DNA of 5,122 bases, taken from positions 1 to 5,122 of the forward strand of contig CABMDX010000321.1 in assembly GCA_902385025.1 (NCBI GenBank), given 5' to 3'. This DNA comes from an uncultured archaeon. Lineage in GTDB: Archaea > Halobacteriota > Methanosarcinia > Methanotrichales > Methanotrichaceae. The position numbers and the translations under genes are program-made. The notes beneath the pieces are model-generated. The model made no database searches, was not told the origin of the DNA, and saw only the letters and a list, made by a program, of their open reading frames with translations. Shown piece by piece: positions 1-5,122 of this stretch (the first letter of the stretch is position 1; every line of letters begins with the position of its first letter).

Positions 1-1
1 G

Positions 2-403
2 ATGAGCGATAACGGCTTTATCGCACCACGCAAGGAGACTATCGATGGCGAGACAATCCTGCGCCCTGGTTTTGCCGGAAACATACTCCTCGGGTCTGCT
101 GCTGCCTTCATCTCCTGGGGGCTTTATGGAGCCTTCAGCAGCGCCGTGATCTATGGAGGAGTTGCAGGGGTGGGTGCGCCTGGTGCAGATGATGTTTATG
201 TTTCCATATCGGCCGTCGCCGGTGCCGTTCTTGTGGGCATTGGCGGAGCGCGCTGGCTGACCAACGAGGTGGACAAGAAGCTCCTGCGCAGCGCTGCCGT
301 GACCGCTGCGTCATCTAAGGCATCTTCGCAGGATGCCAGAAGATTGGCCGTGGCAACTCCTGCCAAGGCATTCAACATCGCCAAAAAGATGTACCAGGAG
401 TGA
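2..403 (+). CDS. Small uncharacterised membrane protein (133 aa)
   Basis: I do not recognise a named family. The protein has a short polar N-terminus (residues 1-24), a long glycine/alanine-rich hydrophobic stretch at about 25-56 that could form one long or two short membrane segments, a short polar turn with PGADD (about 60-64), and a second hydrophobic segment at about 66-85. The C-terminal 45 residues are charged and Ala/Lys/Ser-rich and are probably cytoplasmic. There is no signal-peptidase site, cysteine pair or catalytic motif. The ATG lies one base inside the window, so its ribosome binding site cannot be seen and the true start could be further upstream. The stop TGA is 15 nt before the next gene and in the same frame as it, with an SD-like AGGAG just before the stop, which suggests co-transcription with the RlmJ-like gene. 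The function is unknown. Confidence 0.7.
   Translation: MSDNGFIAPRKETIDGETILRPGFAGNILLGSAAAFISWGLYGAFSSAVIYGGVAGVGAPGADDVYVSISAVAGAVLVGIGGARWLTNEVDKKLLRSAAVTAASSKASSQDARRLAVATPAKAFNIAKKMYQE
396..402 (+). promoter_or_regulatory. Shine-Dalgarno-like site overlapping the stop of the first gene
   Basis: AGGAGTG overlaps the TGA of the upstream gene and resembles the archaeal SD consensus GGAGGTGA. It ends about 18 nt before the ATG at 419, which is longer than usual. It is ideally spaced (8 nt after GGAG) for an out-of-frame ATG at 409 that opens only a 26-codon frame ending at 489. The overlap suggests translational coupling between the two genes. Confidence 0.4.
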
Positions 404-418
404 ATTACATGCGCAGCA

Positions 419-1282
419 ATGCGCCATTACGATCACAGAGTGCATGCAGGCAACGCGGGCGACGTCTGGAAGCATTTCCTGCTGCTTGAGGCGGCAAGTT
501 GCCTCCTCGACCCCGAAAGCAGTCTGGTCTATGCTGAAAGCCATGTGGGTCGCCCCGAATACGTCCTAAAAGCGCCTGGTGATTGGGAAGGAGGGATCGG
601 TAAGTGCTGGCCGCTTCTGCCTTCCCTTAGAACTTTTTGCTATTTTGATATACTCTACGAATTAAATCCTGATAGCCGGATCGGCATAAATGCGGGAGAC
701 CTCTCCAGGGGCTCTTTGATCTATCCCGGCTCTGCCCGGCTGGTGCTTGAGCTGGCAAAGAGAAAGGGCGCAAGAATTTTGGGTGAGATATGGGACATAG
801 ATCCAGAAGTCGCGGCATCGTGGAGGGCTTGCAGCAAATCCGATCTTATGACCTTTCACCAGGGAGACGGCTTCGCCGGGATCGCGGAAATGCTCGGTCG
901 ATCCCCACCGGGCTTGCTTTTCGTCGATCCTCCCTACATCGATCCCAAAGACGCGGGTCTCGCAAAGAGGCTGCTTGACAGAGCCTGCATATCAGGATGG
1001 ATAGTTCTCTGGTGGTATATGACAGACATGAAGACCATTTCCCCAGGCGTTTATCCTGCCGCGGTTCCTGGCAGCGGCAACATTGAAGGATACGATTCAG
1101 GAAAATATATCCTGGAGAAGTTCGATCTCGATTTTGAAAGGATTGGACTGAATGGAGGAAGATGGAAGGGCTCAACAGTGGCTCTAGCCGGCTCCGGCGG
1201 CCCGAGATCGGAGCAGGTTGCCAGGCATTTGCATCAACGCTCAAAAGAGCTCATGTGCATAGTCTCCGATGCAATCTCATGA
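419..1282 (+). CDS. RlmJ-family rRNA adenine-N6 methyltransferase, divergent
   Basis: The protein (287 aa; E. coli RlmJ is about 280) resembles RlmJ, which transfers a methyl group from SAM to N6 of A2030 in 23S rRNA. Matching landmarks in order are: N-terminal HAGN followed by DVWKH (residues 9-19), which fits RlmJ HAGNHADVLKH at the same distance from the start; YPGS (102-105); GDGF (149-152); the catalytic N6-adenine motif DPPY (170-173); and a tryptophan-rich strand at about 194-200 where RlmJ has ALWYP. The ATG at 419 is the only start after the in-frame TGA at 401, and it aligns with the RlmJ N-terminus. Oddities are that the SAM motif I, DTHAGAG in E. coli, reads ESHVGRP here (40-46), and that the C-terminal NPPW is absent. 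The fold assignment is firm. The exact target (23S A2030 or another adenine) and SAM binding are uncertain, so no gene symbol is given. Confidence 0.8.
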   Translation: MRHYDHRVHAGNAGDVWKHFLLLEAASCLLDPESSLVYAESHVGRPEYVLKAPGDWEGGIGKCWPLLPSLRTFCYFDILYELNPDSRIGINAGDLSRGSLIYPGSARLVLELAKRKGARILGEIWDIDPEVAASWRACSKSDLMTFHQGDGFAGIAEMLGRSPPGLLFVDPPYIDPKDAGLAKRLLDRACISGWIVLWWYMTDMKTISPGVYPAAVPGSGNIEGYDSGKYILEKFDLDFERIGLNGGRWKGSTVALAGSGGPRSEQVARHLHQRSKELMCIVSDAIS

Positions 1283-1310
1283 GGGAAGAACGAAAGGAGG
1301 AAGGGAGAAC

Positions 1311-1318
1311 ATATAAAT
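1311..1318 (+). promoter_or_regulatory. Candidate TATA box after a purine-rich tract
   Basis: ATATAAAT follows a nearly all-purine stretch (1281-1309, one C at 1291) just after the RlmJ-like gene. An archaeal TATA box here would start transcription near 1338-1343 and give the channel gene a leader of about 100 nt. It competes with the A/T-rich stretches at 1349-1357 and 1411-1418. The gap of 157 nt shows no obvious RNA gene or strong terminator. Confidence 0.3.
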
Positions 1319-1348
1319 GAATTGCCTTTTCGCAAAATCCCGCTACAG

Positions 1349-1357
1349 TAAAATATA
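1349..1357 (+). promoter_or_regulatory. Alternative candidate TATA box for the channel gene
   Basis: TAAAATATA would place the transcription start near 1379, giving a leader of about 60 nt before the TTG at 1440. A third A/T-rich stretch (ATAAAATA, 1411-1418) would put the start almost at the TTG itself, which would leave the GAGGT SD site partly or wholly outside the transcript. The middle option therefore fits the visible SD best, but none is proven. Confidence 0.3.
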
Positions 1358-1428
1358 GCAACGTAGCTCCATTCTGCTTGCACTAACCGCCAGGCTTATC
1401 CTCTTTCTCGATAAAATAACCAATTTAA

Positions 1429-1433
1429 GAGGT
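1429..1433 (+). promoter_or_regulatory. Ribosome binding site that supports a TTG start
   Basis: GAGGT lies 6 nt before TTG at 1440 and matches the core of the archaeal anti-SD complement GGAGGTGA. The frame stays open upstream to the TAG at 1356-1358 but holds no ATG, GTG or TTG, so the TTG is the first usable start and the SD spacing selects it. Confidence 0.65.
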
Positions 1434-1439
1434 CTCCAC

Positions 1440-3104
1440 TTGCGCAAAGTCTACAGGCTTTCAATCTCGTTGCTTTTCATCTTGATAATTTATAGCCTGA
1501 TCTTCATGTTTCTGATGAGCCTGGAGGGTCAGACTCAAAATGTGAATTTCCCAACGGCCGTCTACTGGGTAGTGGAGACCATCACAACTCTTGGATATGG
1601 AGATATAGTCTTCAAAACCATCCCCGGATATTTTTTCACAGTCATCGTTGCCCTCTCAGGACTTGGCATTCTCTGGGCTGTGGTTCTTCCTCTGGGCGTG
1701 ACCCCGAGCCTCGAGCGCATGATCCGGGCAGCGCCGGTTTCCGCTCCTGAGAAGATGGCAGACCACATTATCATTACTGGATACAACCCAATTGCAGAAA
1801 CCCTTGCAGAGAGGTTCTCACTTCTGAAGATTCCCTTCTTGATCATCGAGCGATCTGAGGAGACGACAAAAGCCATCTTTCGCAAATATCCTGTGCTATG
1901 GGGCGATCCTTCCCGCGTGGAGGTTCTGCAAAAAGCAAATATAGGCTCTGCCCGCCTATTTATTGCCAACGAGAAGGATGAGCTGAATGCAGAGGTGATT
2001 CTTACCATCCGGGAGATCTCGAATATCGAGATCATCGCTCTGGTGGATGACTTCGCAAGATCACGATTTCTGCGGTATGCCGGAGCCTCTCGCATTATCT
2101 CGCCGAAGACTCTTCTTGGAACCTTCATCGCCATGGTCACCTCGCCGCCCATGAAAAACGTATTTCCCGGAGCAATCAAGCTCTTTGGAGATCTTCTATT
2201 GGTGGAATTGCCAATCTTTCCCGGAGCAAAGCTGATAGGAAAGAGGCTGGAAGAGAAGAATCTCCAGGATACGGGCGCTGCCATCGTAGGTATCTGGGAG
2301 CGGGGCGTATTTCACCCGAGTCCCGGCCCGGAGGAGGTGATAAGGTCCAACTCCGTGCTCATGACGGTGGGAAGCATCGAGCAGCTCTCTGCCATCAGAG
2401 ATCTGACCATTGGCACCCGCAAGGAGGGTCCCCAGATAATCCTTGGCTATGGAGATGTCGGAAAAAGGGTGTCCACAGTGATGGCTGATTGCGGCATAAA
2501 TCCCTTGATTGTGGACAAACGAGATTTGGAGGATAAGGCCTTTGCACATATATCTGGAGACGCTACCGAAGAAGAGACTCTTCGGCAGGCCAAGATAATG
2601 GATGCAGTAGGCGTACTGATCATGCTCAACCAGGACTCTGATGCCATTTATGCCACGCTTCTTGCTAAAAACCTGAATCCGAATGCATTTGTGGTAGTCA
2701 GGGCCAACCACGTCAAGTCAGCAGAGAAGATCTACCGGGCGGGAGCGGATTATGTGGCCTCTCTTCCGATAGTGGCAAGTCACATGCTGGCCAAGATAAT
2801 TCAGGATGAGGAGGTGGAGCTGGATCTGCTTTATGAGGATTTGGAGCTCAAGATCTTCCAGGTTGGAAAGATGTCTCGTCTAGCTGGAAAGACTCTGCAT
2901 GAGCTGGATCTGTCCGGAAGATTCGGCTGCAAAGTGGTGGCGCTGGAGAGAGAGGGCCAGGCATTGGCGGTACCCGATCCGAAAACCAGGATCTTCTCAG
3001 GGGACATTCTGGCGCTGATCGGCAGCTCGATGGGCGTTGAAGCCTTCAGCAAGGCGTATGATCGAAGACAGACTCTGAAAAAAAGGCTGGCAAATCTTCG
3101 CTGA
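1440..3104 (+). CDS. Potassium channel subunit with tandem RCK domains (MthK/GsuK-like)
   Basis: This is a 554-aa membrane protein that should assemble as a K+-selective tetramer gated by a cytoplasmic ring. TM1 is at about 7-28. The pore helix includes E46, at the position of KcsA Glu71, and the selectivity filter TLGYGD is at 50-55. TM2 is at about 62-86, with G74 at the likely gating hinge. RCK1 (TrkA-N) spans about 108-237, followed by TrkA-C at about 250-320. RCK2 spans about 331-458, followed by TrkA-C at about 468-530. RCK2 has the Rossmann motif GYGDVG (336-341) and an acidic D at the end of strand 2 (D359). RCK1 has only GYNPIA (114-119). Two RCKs per chain would build the eight-domain ring from four subunits, as in GsuK and BK channels. 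The TTG start is preceded by GAGGT. The ligand is unknown; RCK2 may bind NAD(H) or another nucleotide. The flanking gaps suggest it is transcribed alone. Confidence 0.92.
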   Translation: MRKVYRLSISLLFILIIYSLIFMFLMSLEGQTQNVNFPTAVYWVVETITTLGYGDIVFKTIPGYFFTVIVALSGLGILWAVVLPLGVTPSLERMIRAAPVSAPEKMADHIIITGYNPIAETLAERFSLLKIPFLIIERSEETTKAIFRKYPVLWGDPSRVEVLQKANIGSARLFIANEKDELNAEVILTIREISNIEIIALVDDFARSRFLRYAGASRIISPKTLLGTFIAMVTSPPMKNVFPGAIKLFGDLLLVELPIFPGAKLIGKRLEEKNLQDTGAAIVGIWERGVFHPSPGPEEVIRSNSVLMTVGSIEQLSAIRDLTIGTRKEGPQIILGYGDVGKRVSTVMADCGINPLIVDKRDLEDKAFAHISGDATEEETLRQAKIMDAVGVLIMLNQDSDAIYATLLAKNLNPNAFVVVRANHVKSAEKIYRAGADYVASLPIVASHMLAKIIQDEEVELDLLYEDLELKIFQVGKMSRLAGKTLHELDLSGRFGCKVVALEREGQALAVPDPKTRIFSGDILALIGSSMGVEAFSKAYDRRQTLKKRLANLR

Positions 3105-3167
3105 CCTATTCGACAGCATGCAGCATGAGCGGGATATAGTCCAATGAATATGCTCCAACAAAACAAC

Positions 3168-3176
3168 AAATATATA
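3168..3176 (+). promoter_or_regulatory. Candidate archaeal TATA box for the CoA-transferase gene
   Basis: AAATATATA, preceded by the A-rich stretch AAAACAAC as a possible BRE, is the best TATA-like element in the 208-nt gap after the channel gene. It predicts a transcription start near 3198 and a leader of about 115 nt before the ATG at 3313. This is inferred from sequence alone. Confidence 0.5.
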
Positions 3177-3187
3177 CCGGATCAATG

Positions 3188-3213
3188 AAATTGGCAAATT
3201 GGAGCTGCAATTT
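3188..3213 (+). repeat. AAATTG direct and inverted repeats at the predicted transcription start
   Basis: AAATTGG occurs twice as a direct repeat (3188-3194 and 3196-3202, one base apart). The second copy also forms a perfect 6-bp inverted repeat with CAATTT (3208-3213) across a 6-nt spacer. The set lies 12-37 bp downstream of the TATA candidate, over the predicted start, which is a common place for a repressor operator in archaea. No regulator is identified. Confidence 0.35.
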
Positions 3214-3226
3214 TCCCGGGACGTCC
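3214..3226. repeat. Two overlapping 8-bp palindromes
   Basis: TCCCGGGA (3214-3221) and GGACGTCC (3219-3226) are both perfect palindromes sharing three bases, directly after the AAATTG repeats. They could belong to the same control region or be chance; short palindromes of this size are not rare. Confidence 0.25.
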
Positions 3227-3265
3227 TCCATAGCGTAAGAACGGCGCCAATATTTTGGAGACTAT

Positions 3266-3287
3266 CCCGGAGAGACGGCATCTCGGG
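3266..3287 (+). promoter_or_regulatory. Leader hairpin upstream of the CoA-transferase start
   Basis: CCCG (3266-3269) pairs with CGGG (3284-3287), then after one bulged G (3270) AGA (3271-3273) pairs with TCT (3281-3283), leaving a 7-nt loop. The 7-bp stem ends 13 nt before the SD site at 3301. It has no T-run after it, so it does not look like a terminator. It could affect mRNA stability or ribosome access. Confidence 0.3.
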
Positions 3288-3300
3288 CCACCAGGAAATC

Positions 3301-3305
3301 GGGAG
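3301..3305 (+). promoter_or_regulatory. Ribosome binding site for the CoA-transferase-GNAT gene
   Basis: GGGAG ends 7 nt before ATG at 3313. The reading frame is open upstream to the TGA at 3145-3147 but contains only one possible start, a TTG at 3199 without an SD site, so the ATG at 3313 is preferred. Confidence 0.6.
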
Positions 3306-3312
3306 CGTACAA

Positions 3313-5122
3313 ATGGCAGATCAAGATTCTAGCTGGAACGAAATTCGCAAAAAATGGCCTGATAAATTCAGAGATGAGGAGCGCTTCATCTTCAAGAGCA
3401 TCCATCCTGGGGATCGGATATTTGTGGGCACGGGCTGCGGTGAACCTCAGTATCTGGTCAGGTCCCTTCTCGATTTTGTCAAGGATCAGCCCAAGTCATT
3501 TATGGATGCCGAGCTTATCAACATCGTCACCCTGGGCGTGGCGCCTTACACGGACGAGAAGTTTCGCTATAACTTTCGGCTCAACTCCTTCTTCATTGGA
3601 GACAGCACCAGAAATGCCGTAAATGAGGCCGGTGCGGACTACACACCCATATTTCTCTCGGCTCTTCCCGGACTTATCCGCTCGGAAAGAATTCCCCTGG
3701 ACGTGGCCCTTATCCAGACGACGCTTCCTGATCGGGAAGGCAACATGAACCTTGGAATAAGCGTGGACATCATCCGGGCGGCAGTGGAAAAAGCAGCTCT
3801 GGTCATCGCTCAGCCCAATTCCTGCATGCCCTCGATCAGCGGGGACGGCTGGATTTGCATTGACGACGTAGACTACCTGATTCCGAAGGACGAGCCGCTG
3901 CTGGAATATATCGATCCAATTCCGGGTGAAGTTGCCCAGAAGATCGGGGGATACGTAGCCCGCATCGTTGAGGACGGCTCGACCATCCAGGTGGGATATG
4001 GAAGCATTCCCAATGCCGTTCTCTCCGGCCTTGAGACAAAGAAGCATCTGGGAGTGCATACCGAACTGCTGGGCGATGGCATCGCCGCACTCATGCAAAA
4101 AGGAGTTGTCGACAATAGCCAAAAGAGCATCAATCCAGAGAGGAGCATTGCCACATTCTGCATGGGCCGCCGTGAGACCTACGATTTTCTGAGGGGCAAT
4201 TCCGGGGTGGAGTTCCGGAGCATCGACTACACCAACAATCCCCTCATCATCGCCCAGAACCACAGGATGATCGCTATCAACAGCGCCCTGGAGGTCGATC
4301 TCACCGGCCAGGCCACCGCCGAGTCTCTGGGACATAGCTTCTACAGCGGCATTGGGGGACAGGCTGACTTTATGCGGGGAGCGGTGCTTTCTCCAGGCGG
4401 AAAGAGCATCCTTGCTCTGCCATCCACTGCCCGGGAGCATGTGCCGGGCGCGGGCGGGACAGGCAGCGCAGCCCCAAAAGGCGGCCTTGTCTCCCGGATT
4501 GTGCCGTTCTTGAAGGAGGGGGCGGGCGTCACGCTCACCCGTGGCGATATCCACTATGTGGTCACGGAATACGGCATCGCCTTCCTTCATGGCAAAAACA
4601 TTCGTGAGAGAGCCATGGACCTCATCGCCATTGCACATCCCATTTTCCGGCTCTGGCTGATCGAGGAGGCCAAAAAGCTGCATTTGATTTATCCTGATCA
4701 GGCATTCATTCCTGGATTGAAGGGCGAGTATCCGGAGGATCTGGAAAGCTGGAAGTGCACCAGAACGGGCCTGAGAGTGCTGCTTCGGCCGGTGAAGATA
4801 AGCGATGAGCCGATGCTAAAAGACCTGTTCTATTCTTTATCCGATGAGAGCATGTATCAGAGGTTCATCTCTGCGCGCAGGGACATTCCGCATGAGGTGC
4901 TGCAAAGCTTTGTGGCGGTGGACTACTTCCAGAAGATGGTGCTGGTTGCAGCCCTGGAAAAGGATGGCAAGGAGATCATTTGCGGCCTGGGCCAGTACGG
5001 TCTCAATAGCGACACATACACGGCAGATATTGCTCTTGTGGTCAGAGACGCTTTTCAGAATATGGGTGTGGCAAGAGAGCTGCTTGTTTATCTGACTTAC
5101 GTGGCGATGAAGCAGGGCCTGC
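3313..5122 (+). CDS. Acetyl-CoA hydrolase/transferase-family CoA-transferase fused to a GNAT domain (3' end cut)
   Basis: 603 codons are visible and no stop is reached. Residues about 20-190 match the N-terminal and about 205-470 the C-terminal acetyl-CoA hydrolase/transferase domains, as in 4-hydroxybutyrate CoA-transferase, which moves CoA between acyl groups. Landmarks are GDRIFVGTG (33-41); GYGSIPNAV (228-236); HTELLGDG (249-256), where E251 matches the catalytic glutamate that forms the acyl/CoA intermediate; GIGGQADFMRGA (346-357); and VVTEYGIA (416-423) followed by AHPIFR (441-446). From about 485 a GNAT N-acetyltransferase of the Pat (protein lysine acetyltransferase) type follows: LRPVKISDEP (491-500), the YQRF segment (515-518), and the acetyl-CoA loop QNMGVA (582-587). 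The protein is cytoplasmic, with no signal or membrane segment. A Gly/Ala/Pro-rich insert occupies about 375-391. The acyl substrate is not evident. Succinyl-, acetyl- or hydroxybutyryl-type transfer or plain hydrolysis are all possible, and the GNAT may act on proteins or only sense acetyl-CoA. Confidence 0.9.
   Translation, partial: MADQDSSWNEIRKKWPDKFRDEERFIFKSIHPGDRIFVGTGCGEPQYLVRSLLDFVKDQPKSFMDAELINIVTLGVAPYTDEKFRYNFRLNSFFIGDSTRNAVNEAGADYTPIFLSALPGLIRSERIPLDVALIQTTLPDREGNMNLGISVDIIRAAVEKAALVIAQPNSCMPSISGDGWICIDDVDYLIPKDEPLLEYIDPIPGEVAQKIGGYVARIVEDGSTIQVGYGSIPNAVLSGLETKKHLGVHTELLGDGIAALMQKGVVDNSQKSINPERSIATFCMGRRETYDFLRGNSGVEFRSIDYTNNPLIIAQNHRMIAINSALEVDLTGQATAESLGHSFYSGIGGQADFMRGAVLSPGGKSILALPSTAREHVPGAGGTGSAAPKGGLVSRIVPFLKEGAGVTLTRGDIHYVVTEYGIAFLHGKNIRERAMDLIAIAHPIFRLWLIEEAKKLHLIYPDQAFIPGLKGEYPEDLESWKCTRTGLRVLLRPVKISDEPMLKDLFYSLSDESMYQRFISARRDIPHEVLQSFVAVDYFQKMVLVAALEKDGKEIICGLGQYGLNSDTYTADIALVVRDAFQNMGVARELLVYLTYVAMKQGL

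Noticed and set aside
1317..1358. Tiny ORF of 13 codons after the purine-rich tract, with GGAGG 16 nt upstream
   Set aside because: The peptide is very short, the SD spacing is long, and the ATG overlaps a likely TATA element; there is nothing to support translation.
1359..1439. N-terminal extension of the channel upstream of the TTG
   Set aside because: The frame is open but contains no ATG, GTG or TTG, and the GAGGT site is correctly spaced for the TTG at 1440.
1562..2284. A 240-codon open frame on the minus strand within the channel gene
   Set aside because: It mirrors the channel's pore and RCK1 coding sequence and shows no recognisable motif; it is a shadow of the real gene.
1755..3104. 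Internal ATG (Met106) as a second start producing a free RCK protein, as reported for MthK at Met107
   Set aside because: The position is striking, but there is no good SD site before it, and this channel already has two RCK domains per chain, so it does not need a separate soluble subunit to form an eight-domain ring.
3266..3287. Intrinsic terminator of the channel gene
   Set aside because: The hairpin has no following T-run, lies more than 160 nt after the stop, and sits just before the next gene's SD site, so a leader structure is more likely.
3496..4683. A 395-codon open frame on the minus strand
   Set aside because: It lies wholly opposite the CoA-transferase-GNAT gene, whose + strand motifs are unmistakable. 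Its translation shows no domain I recognise, and long antisense frames arise easily from codon bias. The real + strand gene has no stop within the window and is therefore easy to miss.

Overview
The window looks like part of a euryarchaeal genome, most likely a methanogen close to Methanothrix (Methanosaeta). The evidence is indirect: TATA-box-like A/T stretches lie upstream of genes, Shine-Dalgarno sites of GAGGT/GGGAG type are present, one gene appears to start with TTG, AGA, AGG and ATA codons are frequent, and the gene content fits (a MthK-like potassium channel with tandem RCK domains; a CoA-transferase fused to a Pat-type acetyltransferase). No rRNA, tRNA or other marker is present, so the genus is an inference. 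All recognised genes are on the + strand.

Layout: (1) 2-403, a small uncharacterised two-helix membrane protein. (2) 419-1282, a divergent RlmJ-family methyltransferase (23S rRNA adenine-N6 type), 15 nt downstream and probably in the same transcript. (3) 1283-1439, a gap with a purine-rich tract and several TATA-like candidates. (4) 1440-3104, a potassium channel subunit with two membrane helices, a TLGYGD filter and two RCK (TrkA-N/TrkA-C) modules. (5) 3105-3312, a second gap with a good TATA box, AAATTG repeats near the expected transcription start, a leader hairpin and an SD site. (6) 3313 to the window end, an acetyl-CoA hydrolase/transferase-family CoA-transferase whose C-terminus continues into a GNAT acetyltransferase domain. 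It is cut by the window edge and is the largest gene here (603 visible codons).

The genes do not form one pathway. The first two probably form a unit. The channel and the CoA-transferase each have their own upstream region and are probably transcribed separately. The points most worth a second look are the CoA-transferase-GNAT fusion (a possible link between acyl-CoA metabolism and protein acetylation), the altered SAM-binding motif of the RlmJ-like protein, and the loss of both the nucleotide-binding glycines and the MthK calcium residues in the channel's first RCK domain. I see no CRISPR array, mobile element, phage gene or defence system, and nothing that clearly amounts to a wholly new system.
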